Shown here: positions 1 to 12,620 of the stretch, in pieces | Numbering within the stretch: position 1 is the stretch's first letter | Layout of the letters: the number at the start of each line of letters is the position of its first letter | From: Kudoa neothunni | Taxonomy: Eukaryota; Cnidaria | Length of the DNA: 64,000 nucleotides | Direction of reading: 5' to 3' | NCBI GenBank assembly: GCA_964304625.1 | Contig: OZ199840.1 | Span: 4,588,001 to 4,652,000, forward strand | Made by a program: the position numbers and the translations under genes | The notes under the pieces: model-generated | Told to the model about the DNA's origin: nothing | The model's database searches: none | The model's input: the letters and a program-made list of their open reading frames with translations, nothing else

Positions 1-408
1 AATTCCTCAATATCTCTGCTACTTACGGACTTTTGCAGTTGCATCATCAACACAGTTCTGGCGTCTCGTTCCGCATCTGTCAAAGGAACCATATCTGCTT
101 TGTCTACCCTAAAATATTGCGGGGGTTCCAAATTAGATATTGGGCTTCCATTGTACAACATAAACTGTACATATTGGTCCATTTATTGGCGGACGATCGT
201 TCATTTTTTCTCGACGAATCTCTACTGTCTCCTCTACGTCGATGACGTCGGTGACCACCATTTGAAGATGATGACCGATGTCTTCGTTTGTATCGATGTG
301 AAGATCTGTCACGATGTCTGTCTCGAGATCTCGATCTTAATATCACACACAACATTCACTCGAGTAACACCTCATGAAAAAAGAATACCTTCGACGAACT
401 CGATCTCT
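1..408 (-). CDS. RBM39: RBM39/CAPER-like RS-domain RNA-binding splicing factor (5' part, runs off window)
   Basis: RBM39 family members are nuclear U2AF65-related splicing factors with an N-terminal RS domain and several RRMs. On the minus strand an arginine/serine-rich stretch (RSRSRDRHRDRSSHR and following) lies at about 335-200. It is followed by a segment reading TDAERDARTVLMMQL and then SSRDIEEF, which matches the family's conserved linker and the first strand and helix of RRM1. The reading continues past position 1, so the rest is outside the window. A 53-nt intron (336-388, GTATTC..TTAAG) adds further RS residues upstream; the true start is not visible. The RS part and the RRM linker are in different frames, the change falling near 180-200: either a one-base deletion or an unrecognised splice event. 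An ATG at 182 could start the RRM frame alone. Family assignment is firm; exon structure is less certain. Confidence 0.75.
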
Positions 409-3296
409 ATTTAATTCGTTTAAAATCAATCAAATTTAATAAAAGTTTCACGTCCGACACTTTTATTAAATATAATGTTCAACAACAGAGGCAGTGTGTT
501 AGCTAGTTTATTCGTTCATTGACACCTTAACAAGGAACTCGAATTCTCTTAGCTCTACATAATATAGGGGGTTATTCATTGTTATAATCTAGCAAAATTA
601 GGTCAAAGTATAAACTGCAATACCAAGATTTATTATTCAATAGCACTATAGCTAATAATTTGACTAAAAATGCTTGTTTTGAGAAGGTTGTTAAGAAATA
701 CGTAATAGTATCGCGAAACATTCTTATAAATTGTAAAAAATCCGCGAGTTCGCATTTCGACAGGGTTAACTCTGGCAATACAGAATTTCAGGAGCTATTT
801 CAGCTAGCATTAATTTGTAATTTTTATGCAAATTATTCATACAAATATCTAACTGTTTCTAGTTGTACTTATTTTTATTATTGAGTTGAATTGGTGGAAA
901 ACGTGACCTTACTTTATAGACTAATTAATGACAATTTATTAAAATTGCTAGAATATACTCGGTATAATTTATTATTTCATCAAAAAAATAAATAATTAAA
1001 TCAGAAAATGATGAAATTAGAGAACAACACTGCTGGTGGCATAATTCCTGCTCTTAATCAATCCCATGGGATAATCCTTGACACATGATAACATTAAATA
1101 ATGAAGGGTAGTTTAGCAGCTTTACTCATTATTTTAAATGGAACATAATGTTAATTTTGTCCTTCATTTAGTTGTTTCATAAAATTTGAATCGTATAAAT
1201 CACCAAATGGAGATATTTAAAATTAAGAATCACCATAGTTTTCAACACTGTCACGGAATTATCTTAAATGATATACTAATTGTAAAGCGTAATATTCAAA
1301 TAAGTAAAACCTTTATAAATTTCAATACCAAAACTCAGCGCTTCCAGACTCAAACCGGAACGCGCTGTATTAAATTAGGTCGATATAAGAGTAAGGTTAG
1401 TTAGATCCTTTATTACATCCACGGGATAAAAACATGTTGGAACCAGGAACGAAATAATCAAGTTCTGGTAAAGCTTAATTTTGAGAATTTAAAATACACG
1501 CTCATTAAATATAAAGATTAAAATTAATTATAGCAATTATTTTTATTGACTTCGAAATAACCCCATTATTTCTATTGCATAAATTAAATAATCACGACTG
1601 GTCTGAAGTATTCTTGAATTAACGCGAGAAACAAAGAAATTGAAGTTCCAAATATACGCCAATCTGGAAAAAGCTATAATAACAGATTAACCTTGAAAAT
1701 AAGTTATTATAGCTTTTTTCCAGCGTAAAATTAAGATAAAAATGGATTAATTTTTGATAAGTTAACAATTTAATTTTATCATAAAAAAATATATTCGTTA
1801 TAATCAAAAATTGATGAGAATTCATTATTAAAATTAGAAAAACTAAATTTTCGTCCACATTGATTTTAAAGTAATTGCGCTATTAGGTGCACAATTAGAA
1901 TATATATCTTGAACCCATGCAACGACCACATTGCCTTCCAGATCATAATACCTATTCTAAAAATAAGACTGTGGGATCGTTAATTTTAAAAACTATCAGT
2001 CAATCTACAATCTTCATTCAAAATAAAGTTAATGTTTTCTATTAATTACGCTAATTGTTGAACAATTATTTGAGCCATGAGATTTAATTCCCAGGTCTCA
2101 TGGAGATTATTAAAAGTCAAGTGACAGTCCCATAGCAAACGGAATTCATGCGACCAAACATAAATACTCTGTTTTGATAATTCGTGAATCTCTGTGAATG
2201 GGTGGGAAAAAATATTTGTTATTAAACTGGTTAAACAAAGTTTTCACCGCCAAAGTATTAATTCAAAAAATTTACAGCCAATTTTACAAGAAGCTACACA
2301 AGTTATCCATAAAAAATAAAGCAAAATCATTCTACTAATCCAGGAGTGTTATAATGATTAATTAGTTTTTTTCAAAACCTACAATACAATAAAGATTGCT
2401 ATAATAATTAAAATTTAGCATTCAATTTTATCAAACCAAATTTATTCATTACACTCAAGTTAAACCGACATTTTAATAATCACAAATATTCACCCTTAAT
2501 TCTTCATTACCGTTAAAGAACTTCATTTTACAACATTTTGATTAACATTAAATATTTCTATTCAGTAAATAATTAAGGATTAATCAACAAGATATATTTA
2601 ATGCATTAATGAATGGGTGATTTGATGTAAAAGGAAGACGTGAAACCATTTTGACAAATAAAATCATACCGTGAATCATCTGACGATTTAGAACGTCTCC
2701 TAAACCAAAGTGAAGAAGAATAAAATTCAAGTTAGAAAATCGAATTAATTGATTTAAGTAAGAAAATCAAAACTATTCAATTATAGGCACCTTCTTTTAT
2801 GTGATTTCACCGGACTTCGTGAATTGGAATTTGATTCCTTGTTTTTCTATGCAAATAAAGTAACAATTAGATTTAAAACGAAGGGAGATTCGTTCACTAT
2901 AATTGATCGCTTACTTTTTTATTATAGGAATCCTCCAACAGCGCCTCAACATCAATATCGTCTGCCATTGTCCTCGACCACGGTTCACGAAGGAGGCCGA
3001 AGTTTTGATTTCTGGTCTATTCTAGTTTCCTCTTTCTTTACCGACCACAAAGTGATAAAGTCACGTAGTTGTTTCATTTTTATTTAAAATGTATTAAAAT
3101 TAAAATGAAAGAATCGTTCTTTAAATTTTAATAGGAAAATTCCGAATATATATTTGAGCTAATTTCTCCATTTATCACATTTAAACAAATACCACAGCAT
3201 ATAGATTGGTCGTGAAATTTTAATTGATTGTTACTATAAATTAGGGGTGCACAAAACCCAGCCTCAATGAGCTTTTTTGTGGCCCGCGATTAACTC
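409..3296. other. Intergenic, no gene recognised
   Basis: AT-rich sequence with only short unconserved reading frames on both strands. Apart from one long hairpin (listed separately) I see no coding, RNA-gene or element signal. Unrecognised 5' exons of the RBM39-like gene could lie at the left edge. Confidence 0.6.
1664..1723. repeat. Imperfect hairpin, 20-bp arms
   Basis: CTGGAAAAAGCTATAATAAC at 1664-1683 is followed after 19 nt by its reverse complement at 1703-1723, with one extra T in the T-run. It could be a foldback element remnant or a cruciform site. No coding context. Confidence 0.75.
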
Positions 3297-3503
3297 TAAT
3301 TAAGTTCAGATTAATGGTATACTTTTAAATAAAATGAAAAAGTGTTACATTATTTACCTTTTATTGGTTTATCTAGATATTGAATCTGTTGGAACACCTA
3401 ATAACATTTATTTGAACTTTTTATTATATGCGAACCTTTAAGAACAAACAATCAATAAAACTCTCTAAATAGGCGAGAAGATTTATTGATATTAACCACT
3501 TCA
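3297..3503 (+). repeat. Dispersed repeat, copy 1 (second copy at the right edge)
   Basis: A roughly 200-bp block aligns in the same orientation with 63794-64000. Shared landmarks in order are TTCAGATTAATGGTAT, a TTGGTTTAT block, ATATTGAAT, GAACACCTAAT, and CTCTAAATAGGC followed by AGATTTATT. Copies differ by scattered substitutions and small indels, so this is an old interspersed repeat. No coding capacity is visible and the element class is unknown. Confidence 0.7.
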
Positions 3504-3924
3504 TCATGTGATATAGGAATTTCTTTTAAATATACGTTCAGTACCAATTTGGATTATTTCTTCTCGAGTGTGTATGGAGAAGAAGAGAATCATACAGGTA
3601 CAGGGCTGAAATGTGATCGAAATATTCGTCTGACCATAAGTTTATATTCATTTAAAATTAGATTAACGATTAAAGTACGTTTTATAAACGGTGCGAAATA
3701 ATATGGTATTTTATATTGTGAGTAGAAATCAGTTTTCGAAAAGTTTTTATAAGATAAATAAATAAACCTTGACACAAAAGTAAAACGTCTGTTAGAGCTG
3801 ATAATAAGCACATATTACAGGGCAATTTAAACTGGACTTCACATATGCGCACACAACTATTTTTCTCATCCAGGTTATACCTCATATTTAATTTAGTTTA
3901 TTTTATTGCTAAATTAAATTGAAT

Positions 3925-4765
3925 GAAATCAGGAAAAGAATATTTGATGACGAGAATAGAGAATTTAATGACGCCTGGACAGAAAAATACTGTTTTATCC
4001 AACGGGGGACAAATATTATTTGTTTGCTATGTCATTCCTCAGTAGTGTGTAGTAATGTTATCAAATATCAAAAGTCATTATGAGACCATTCATAAAGACT
4101 TGAAAACTTTGTTGGCGAAAAAAGAAGCGCTAGAATTAATGAGACAGCTTATGGATAAAGTAGAAAACTTTGCTTACTTCTCTTTGACGTCAAATGAATC
4201 AACTGCACAATTACTTGTTTTTGTTCGCGGTGTTTCATTGAATTTTTCGCAACTCGTAAGCGTAACAACAGATGGTGCACCAACCATGGTAGGCGAGACC
4301 AACGGACTTTTAGCGCTTTTAATGAAGCATCGAAGAAATCATTGTAAGCAGTTTCATTGCATTATTCGGTCAGCAAAACCTCTGCAGTAAAGAGCTCGGT
4401 TTTCAGTCGTTAATAACTTTGGTGATTAAAACAATCAACTTCAAAAAATCACGAAAACTGAACCCTCGTCAGTTTCAAAACTGTCTGAAGAAAAGAATTC
4501 TGATTATGTCGATCTTGTTTATTGCTGCGAGGTACGTTGGTTGAGTCAAGGGAAAATGCTTAAGAGATTTTGGGACCCAATTGAAGAGATCGTTCAATTC
4601 CTCAAATTAAACAACAAAGATGAAGGAATCGCTTCCATGGCTGATTTAGCCGTTCTTGTTGATATAACTCAACATTTAAATGATTTAAATTTCAAGTTAC
4701 AGGGAACAATCAGCAGGCGTGTCATATGGCTAACAATGCAAAAATTGACACTAAAAACTATATAG
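3925..4765 (+). pseudogene. hAT transposase relic (GTF2IRD2/ZBED-like lineage), N-terminal half
   Basis: Fragments in family order are spread over three frames. First comes a zinc-finger-like start (FDDENREFNDAWTEKYC, then CLLCH and SHYETIHKDL). Next is the catalytic region with LVSVTTDGAPTMVG and a degenerate FHCII motif. Last is LSQGKMLKRFW with MADLAVLVDITQHLNDLN. These match hAT transposases related to GTF2IRD2/ZBED proteins. Frame changes near 4070 and stops around 4390 and 4765 show it is dead. No dimerisation domain follows directly and no terminal repeats or target duplication were identified. Assignment to hAT is good; exact ends are estimates. Confidence 0.7.
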
Positions 4766-4879
4766 CTAACAATAAGGAGAAAAATGAATGAAGAGTTGAT
4801 TTAATTCAGCATCATTGGATATTCTATGTGTGTTCATGGATAATTGTTGCTCTTTGATAGTGAATTCGCTATAGTATAT

Positions 4880-5960
4880 ATTATATATTGACATAACGAA
4901 GAATTTCATCTATCTTATCTAAGCAATCTCCGATTGCTTAGATAAAAAACTTTTGAGTTTTCCACGGGCTTGTTCAATTCGATTGTTAGTATTGAATCCA
5001 AAAGTTATTATGTTTTTTCTCAGACGTTGTGCCCACATATCAGAAATACCTAACCAACATTTTGAAAGGTACAAAAAGTATGTGTTATTCGTCTTTTTAT
5101 TTCGTCTACAAAGGATAGATATTCGTCATATGATTTAGAATAGATAGTTTGTTTTGAAAGGGTTTTCAATCTATTATTTGTATTTTTATTGACTTCAAGT
5201 GAGTGAATTTTTCTACATGATAAGAACATAACGAAATATTTGCATTAAATAAAAATTTCATTAGTGAATTAATTTCAGTTGCTTCCTCATCATCTAAGAT
5301 AACTTTTTTTATTTTTGTTTCTTCCATTAATTTACAACACGAAGATATTACATTATCAGCCAAATTTTGAGTTTCATTTTTAACGAAAGCGAAGAAGTTT
5401 GATCAAGTTCGTCCGTGAGAATCAACTACTGCAAAGTTTTACAATGGAGATCTTGTTTTGTTTACTTTGTAGGTTTTGTCAATATGAAAAATTTCACCAT
5501 AGTTAGAATAGTAGAGATTTTTCATATTTTTCGTAGTGAAACAGAAAACGTTTAGTTGATCCGATTCTGCTTCTTTGTAGATGTTGAGCAAGAGTTGACC
5601 ATCGTATTTTTTAGAAAGGTGTTCCATAGAGATTGATTCTGGAGTATTCTTGTTTGTGCGATGTTTCATACTTCCAATTTTTTTAAAATTGAAAGGGATG
5701 TTCACATCGGATTCAAGACTTCCTTTCACTCTTATGTTATCTGCACCCCAATTAAAACAATATGATAATGTTTGTTTCTTCCCATACGATACATTCTAAT
5801 TATTTCGATAGAAAGATATGTCGTATTTTACATGATTGTGAGTTATATTGTAATTAAACACATATAACGCTTCATTTTGAGTAGATATGGTAATAAATGC
5901 TGAACAACATTTTGATAATGAGGACTGAGGTGCAGATGTACTTTTTCTTGAATGTTTAAA
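4880..5960 (-). pseudogene. MULE-type transposase relic (SWIM-class)
   Basis: Minus-strand fragments contain, in order, an N-terminal piece, a conserved catalytic-style block (GEIFHIDKTYKVN), a broken segment, then LADNVISSCCKLMEE with VILDDEEATEINSL and a CSYHVEKF motif. Further downstream is a degenerate block resembling the family's conserved asparagine/arginine-rich motif before the SWIM zinc finger. This order matches MULE transposases of the SWIM-class like the better-preserved element at 44067-47084. At least three frame breaks are present. Ends and terminal repeats were not found. Confidence 0.6.
4915..4945. repeat. Perfect short hairpin, 14-bp arms and 3-nt loop
   Basis: TTATCTAAGCAATC, loop TCC, GATTGCTTAGATAA. 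It lies inside the MULE relic's 3' part and may be structural debris of that element. The right arm is followed by an A run. Confidence 0.85.
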
Positions 5961-7399
5961 GTCTCCATGTGGGAAGATATATTTAATATATCTGTAAATT
6001 AATTTTTCTTCGTTATTATTAACATTATCCGACTGATTATCTTAATATTTAAATTTGATGCTCCTAACAATTCTGTAAGAGAAACCAGATTCCTTAATTT
6101 TAATGTAAAAACATATCATTTTATAACAGTACTTTAATAAAATTATCAAGGCATTGTTTCATTTCGGTATATGAAGAAAATTGAATTTTAAGTAATCTGT
6201 GTACACTTTCCGCCATATTAATTTATTAAGACCGACTCAGTACCAATACACGTGGGGCCAAAAATAACATAAACATATCTTCGCCAAATTATATCGTTAA
6301 AATAAATTTCGTAATTTTGATTTTATTTATTGAGTTGACTTTACATTGTTGATTATAAGAGAAGGCACTCGGTTGGCTATTGTGAATTCTCACTTAAAAT
6401 TCATTTTTATAAAATAAAAATTATCTTTTTGCATAAACAAATAAAGAAAAAAATTATTTTCTCTAATTATTATCGCATTCCTAAAACATAAACTTTGCAC
6501 ATATACATCGATAATATATTTCAAAAAATAGTAGTTAATTTTTATAATCTGTAATCATTTTATATACATAAACAATATCTGAAAAATATATTTTATCCTT
6601 TTAATAAGCTATTTTGTTTGTGAAAGTGCTATAACCTGTAGAAAAAAGCGAAATAAATATAATCCTATAATCCCCTCACATGCACCGGTGTAGTGGAAAG
6701 AGAAGGGTTGCCAGAGTTAGTACATTTTCGCACTACATAAGGAAATTGGTACTTCTGGTACGACTTCGACGCAAGTTGATAAGTTTTAAGATAGAATTAT
6801 TATATATGCTTGCCACATAATGAGATAACGTGCTAGAAGATTTGGCGCAAAGTATCCTCTCATATCTCACAAATAGCTCAAAGCGTCAGAATGAATATAA
6901 CGGATTACAATAATTATTTGACATCAAGCACTATATCATATTAATCTCTGTTGCATAAGGTGACTGTCTCTTTAGGAAATCGCTCATAAAATATTGGAAG
7001 AATGGTCAGTTCTCACAACGTTTGTAAAGGTTGGATCATAAGAAAAGTGGGCTAAACCCGCACCAAAAATATTTTCACCTCTATTTAAACCCATAATTAA
7101 AATGTATTAGGCTTTTTTAACTTTTTCTTACCCATAGTCAATGAATTCAAAGTTGAATCACAAGATGAGAGTTTAGATTTCGTAAACTTAGGAATCCCTT
7201 TTAAAAGATTAAAAAAATGATATGTAATTATTTGTTGAGAAGTCTAATCAAAAAATAACACCTTCTGGATCTTAAATATTAAAATCCCCGTAAATTATAT
7301 TCTTCCGGGTAAGTTTTATTTTGAGTCAAAAGTAGAATCAGTTTAGAATGAAAATACTACTGGAATAAGTACTCCAGATCTTGATTACTTTCTTACCAA
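5961..7399. other. Gene-free AT-rich stretch
   Basis: No coding region, RNA gene or paired terminal repeat was recognised between the MULE relic and the hAT C-terminal relic. Confidence 0.5.
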
Positions 7400-7900
7400 A
7401 GCTCTGCATCTCCATTTATTATTGACGAAACAGATATTTCAAAGGTTTTTAAAAATCACAAAATTTACGCCTATACGATTATTTAAATCCATGCATCCTG
7501 CAAATGTCAATGAAGGAAAACCTCATTCCATCATACCCCTCTCAAAGAGATTTCCAAGTATTATTGTTGAAAATGACCCAAAGAAATATTGGTATGCAGT
7601 CGCAAATGAAAGAAGAGGAGAAACATTTAAGTATCGGTCACAGTCAAAATTAATGCTGTCTTTACTTGCTTTGGCTCATTCGTCTGGATCTACCGACAGA
7701 TTATTTTCATTATCGAATTAAAACAAAGGTAAAACCATATTTATATTGGAAAATGAAACAATAAATGCACCACTATATACTGAATGTTTCCTAAGAGACG
7801 TCAGTCGCATGAGATGGAATCCATCTGACCAATTGACTAAAATGATTGAAAAAATTAACCTATATGATATATGATGATGATGAGGAGGACAAGATAATGA
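7400..7900 (+). pseudogene. hAT transposase relic, C-terminal dimerisation part
   Basis: A frame at 7422-7721 ends in LLALAHSSGSTDRLFSLSN, which resembles the hAT dimerisation motif (hydrophobic helix, then small residues, then ERxFS). After a frame shift the next stretch keeps a typical tail with WNPSDQLTKMI. The sequence is too short and broken to be active. It may belong to the same insertion as the relic at 3925-4765, interrupted by the MULE relic, but the two pieces are not clearly the same subfamily. Confidence 0.5.
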
Positions 7901-8155
7901 ATTAATATTTTGATGTATAAATAGATCCTATCAACTATTGTTTCTGTTTCGATTAGTTTAATGTTGTTAGAATTGTATTATCTGTAAATATGTACATTTT
8001 TTAAATTTTTAGTACGATCTTAAATTTGTTGGAACCATTTGCTACGTTTCCATTACAATATTTGTTACAATTTATAAAAATCGTCTGGCAACTCTGGGAA
8101 AGAGACACTATCTCTAACATCGCGGTTTTTACTTCAAATGATCGTAAACTATTCT

Positions 8156-8158
<3 letters not shown>

Positions 8159-8186
<28 letters not shown>
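8159..8186. repeat. (AT)n microsatellite
   Basis: About 14 uninterrupted AT dinucleotides. Confidence 0.95.
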
Positions 8187-8522
8187 CAAAATATTAATTT
8201 TATCAACATGTAGATCAATATATTTAAAAGTTTCTTTTACAAACATTAATATTTTGAGGAATGCTAATATTGTATTTATCTACCAACAAATACTTTAATC
8301 TAATTCTTTTATTTCTATACAACTATTAAATACTAACCTTAAAGTTGAAATTTTATGATACTGAAAACTTTAATGGATTAAAATTCATGCATATTAATTA
8401 TTTTGAAGCTAGAATGATAACGAAAGTGAGTTGTTCCTATAACTCCACATCTTATTATCGGTAAAACAAAGAGATATGTATAAAAGAAAAACAATAGGTC
8501 TCTACATGAATAAATAAAAAGT

Positions 8523-9870
8523 TTATTGTGACGGTGGTGGATGCATTGGGGGGAATTGAGGTGGCATCATTCCTATGAGAATTGCATATATACAGAACAA
8601 GACGAAATCTGATTACCACTTTGCGGTTGTACACCAAACGGAGGCATCCCGAATGGAGGCATTGGAACCGATGCATTCATCTGAACCACAAAAACGATTA
8701 AATCGCGAAACAGCCCAACAAAATATACCATATTTGGGAGTTGAGGGGGAGGAACAGCACCCGGCTGAGTGGGAAGCATCGGTGCATTCAAATGACCCAT
8801 TGGAGTGGGAGCAAAAGGGTTAAAGGGTGGCATCATGTTTGGAGGGAAATATGCATTTTTGGGTGGAAATCCCGCCATCGAAGGTGGGTTCGGATGTGGC
8901 AGAGGGACGGCACCACCTGGCGCGTCTGGATTCAAAGCTACTGGCGGAGCATCAGCAAAAAGTTGATGAGGCTTATCACTGACAGTGAATGGATTGGTGG
9001 TGGCAAGAAGACGCTCTAAAGCATAATACAATCAGCTGATCAATCAAAAAACTAATATACCCGCAGATGAACCATGTCTTTCGCCCTTGGAATCTTTCTT
9101 GAAGGCATATGATACAGAAATTGCACGATTGAGCAAGTGTTGACCGTTCATAGCGGCAATAGCAGCGTCAGACGCCTCAAAACTGGCATAGTTCACAAAA
9201 GCAAAGCCTTTACTTGAACCAGACTCGATATCTCGCATTATCTATCCATCACACACACGATTAAATTCGATCAAAAATCCAACAACACTATCTTAAAGGA
9301 AGGTATATAAAACAGCTACCTTTGGGGTTTGCAGAATAACTCCAAATGCACTGAATATATCGTAGAGCATTTTTTCGTCGATTTCTGGATCAAGATTTCC
9401 CACAAAAACATTAGCTCCAACATCCAGATTCTTCTGTTGAGCTGTTGCCTATGGGAAGCAGTTAGTTTTTTACCAACAAAAGTAAAGTGGTAGATTTAAC
9501 TTTATTGACACGAATCGGCTTTCCATATAACTTGATCATATTCATTATTTTAAGGGCGTAATCTGCATCTTCTTCACTCAAAAATTCCACAAATCCATAG
9601 CCTTGATGTCCCCCAGAAACTCGATCTTTTGGCATGTGTATTGCAGCTTTATTTTAAGTGATTACATAGACTCTCAATGGAAAAATTACAAACTGGCCCA
9701 GATTGCAAAAACAACTCCCACAAAATGGCCTCGTTAACCTTTTCATCAAGATTTCCAACATAGATGGTCGCATCTTATTGATTAGATTTTAATTATTTAT
9801 TGACATCTGGAGATGATTTACCTTGATTTCGGTCATCTAACGGATTTTGGGTAAAGAGCGACGTCGCCAT
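8523..9870 (-). CDS. SF3B4: Splicing factor 3B subunit 4 (SF3b49/SAP49), two-RRM U2 snRNP protein
   Basis: SF3B4 is part of the SF3b complex of the U2 snRNP and binds pre-mRNA near the branch site. Eight minus-strand exons: 9870-9822, 9773-9690, 9646-9501, 9448-9320, 9241-9061, 9015-8729, 8680-8617, 8572-8523, joined by GT..AG introns of 43-78 nt. They total 990 nt (329 aa) with no internal stop. RRM1 starts at about residue 17 ([13 protein letters not shown]) and includes [21 protein letters not shown]2 starts with [15 protein letters not shown] and contains [20 protein letters not shown]. The family signature [20 protein letters not shown] follows, then a Pro/Met-rich tail with [10 protein letters not shown]. 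The tail is shorter than in the 424-aa human protein. The last two introns fall in the tail; the 48-nt one is a multiple of three, so reading through it would also stay open. The start MATSLF is the only in-frame ATG before RRM1. Confidence 0.95.
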
Positions 9871-10329
9871 TTTTCAAACTGCGCGCGACTATTTATATTT
9901 AGCTTTGTGAGTTCTATGATTATAAAGTCACGTCTCGAAGTTTCAATAATTTATTTTTCGAATTATACTTATTAGGAAGTTGTTAATTATTTTAACATAG
10001 AATAATGCATATTTATTTTCTAAAAATATAATTTATTGACGATATGTATTTTAGTTGAAAAAATGAATAAAATATTTTAACAACGTCTGTAGATTGATAA
10101 TACAGTAGTTAACCAATTTTCCGTAACTTTCTGCACATGCGAAAATAAAAAATATACCTATCTTAAAGAAATTAATTTCATTTATCTACTTTTGTTGAAA
10201 CAACATATTGTTTGTATTTAAATTTTTAAAGACATACGTCGTAATTTTATGATATTAACTCATTATTACGTCTAGATAATCAATTCTTCTCTATCATATG
10301 TTTATTGCGCTTGTTTTAATGTTTAAATA
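9871..10329. other. Upstream region of SF3B4, nothing else seen
   Basis: AT-rich sequence upstream of the SF3B4 start. It presumably holds the promoter, but no clear motif stands out. Confidence 0.4.
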
Positions 10330-11110
10330 CATCTTTATCTGATATAAATTCTGCCAATCCTAAATCTTCAGTTTCAGAATCCGCAGATTCAACAGTCAAA
10401 GGAGCAAGCTCGTCAAAGTATTTTGAAATAGGCATAATGACTTCCTCTTTAATAATTATAAGGAATTTCCAGATGAAAATTCTTTATTGCTAATATTAAT
10501 ATTTAAGGAACGCTTCAATCTATCGTCTGCAGGAAACTCACATTTTCTGAAGCAGTTAAATACAATATCCTCTGAAATACCGTCCCATGATTTTTAATTA
10601 GGAATAATGTTTAAAGCGAATCTTGGGAAGATGTATCTATATCATTGCCAACTGCAGCAATATGGCTTTCTATTAAATTATTTTTGTAGTTTGATTTGAA
10701 TAAAAAAATGATTCCATGGATTGATAGTTGCGAAACTCTAGTTAAACTTTTTGTAAGGAATATAAGAGATATATTGGACAAATGCATTTCGGTGTGGTCA
10801 GTGAAATTATTAAGAAGTAGTAAACTTTCTTGTACTTCGTTTTGAATACATTGTAAAAATTGGAGAGATATTTGGTAAATGTTACCCTAATCATCCATTC
10901 CTTCCTGTTTGATTTGTATTTTTCTAAAAACGTTTTAGCATTTTTAAAACAACGTGGTTTTTTTGATGTCTACTCGCAAGAGATTCGATGCAACCTCCAG
11001 ACATAGATGCGTGCCTCAAAACAGTAACTATTTTTTGGATTTTTTTCTCACGACAAAACATAGCATTAAAAATAATGGACCTCTATGTTGTTAGTAAAAT
11101 AATGCAGTTT
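10330..11110 (-). pseudogene. Possible Tigger/pogo-like DDE transposase relic
   Basis: A minus-strand block at about 10590-10500 reads WDGISEDIVFNCFRKCEF. This resembles the C-terminal tryptophan and NCFRK motif found after the catalytic domain of Tigger/jerky-type transposases. An acidic tail (DSETEDLGLAEF) follows, as is common there. Upstream pieces to about 11100 are degenerate and interrupted. No terminal repeats were found. Could be another DDE family. Confidence 0.45.
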
Positions 11111-11589
11111 TGTTAAGATTATAGATACAGCCATCGTTGTTACCTTTAACTTGGTAATTCAATTTAGAATACCAATTTTACACAAAACTTCAGTCAACGT
11201 AAACAGCATCACCATGGGCGGTGATATTTTTAAATTAAATCAGGGTTTACAACCAAGAAATCAATGATGAGTAATTACTACGCTTGGGTTCAATTCTTTT
11301 GTCTAGGGTTTCCCGGATACCAACTTTGGAGCAGTACTCGGTAATCGCCAAAAGGAATCGATACCAATAAAATTTTGCTTTTTACAACCAGTATATAAGG
11401 AAGAATAGTGTGTCAAATCACATTAAAATGTATCAAGATATCTTTAAATTGAGTCTTTAAAAGTATTCTCATATTTTTATAAATATTTATTAATTTAACC
11501 ATTGAATAGTACACAAGACTATTAGGTTTGCAATATTCATTGGGCCTGTCAATAAAATAGAGGGTAATGGTAAAGTATGCGGTACCTAA

Positions 11590-12620
11590 AAAACGTCCTC
11601 TTGCGCATGTTTTTTCGTATTTCTTTTTTCACGATTCTTGATAACAAAATAAAGGAATATGGAGAGCAAAAATTCAGCTCAGAATAATTATTTAAAATTT
11701 TGAGAATTTTTCATCCGAAAGCAGTCGGATACACGTATAATCTCCATGTTTTTTCAACAAACATTGAATTGATCTCTAATTTGTTTTGATAATCATTCAT
11801 AAGTTGGTTCAATTTCAATTTTTTTTTCATATAAACACAAATTTTACAATATCAAATTTTATTGTACAGGTTTTTTAGGTTTTAAGCATGAATAGTTTAA
11901 AAGCGAGAAGACATCCACGTGTTCTCAAATGCATTTTGCTAATTCTCTTGGATTTAATGAATTTTTTTAATAATTAATAAACATTCTATTTTAGATAAAC
12001 ATTTATTTTCAATAGTGAAATAACTTAATGCAGATTATATGAAGTTATTACTTTTTAGGAGGAATCCTTACATGTGTATTTAGTGCAGCATTCGATAAAC
12101 GTAAAAATGTAGTTTAAAAATTCTCAAAATTGTATTTCTATAAAATTATTAGTTCTAATGAATTATATATGCCCCGATAAAAATAATAACCTTGATCAAC
12201 TTTTGATGTTTACATATTGAAATTTTCACATTTAGTACATTTTGTCGAATTTTTTGTTAGGAAATGATGGAATATAAAAAAACCTATAAAACAATAAAAA
12301 TATAGTTTGAATTTTAATAATAAAAAACTGAATAATTTCTTAATTTATGAAAAAAATCTAATACAAAAATTATAAACTAAAACAAATCTTACTACATTTA
12401 TATCAAAATTTAAAAGTTCACAAAATATTTTTATTACAGTGAAAAATGAGGTGTGAAATCTGCAAAAAGTTTATTTTAAAAGTTAGCTTTTATACAATTG
12501 TTATATATCAATAGTAAAAAATATAAGCAGTAATAAATAACTTTTGAATTAATAACTAAGAAACAAACAAAACAATTCAATGTTTATTGGAAAAAGCGCA
12601 TTGAAATTTTTACGGGACCA
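11590..12620. repeat. Array-type spacer repeats, related to 38.6-39.95 kb
   Basis: 12100-12600 aligns with about 38600-39340: shared blocks include ATTATAAACTAAAACAA, GTGAAATCTGCAAAAAGT-like and AATAACTAAG. 11600-11730 carries, in opposite orientation, pieces seen at 39370-39420 and 39915-39960: CGGATGAAAAATTC, GAGCTGAATT and a CGATT-GTGCA/T-run block. The upstream spacers of genes A and D are therefore paralogous and contain a small mobile or foldback repeat. No gene was recognised. Confidence 0.55.

Noticed and set aside
2824-3087. Frame of 87 residues as a small gene
   Set aside because: Composition and lack of any motif or splice context suggest a chance frame.
8575-9019. Plus-strand frames across SF3B4
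   Set aside because: Antisense shadows of the Pro/Met-rich tail exon.
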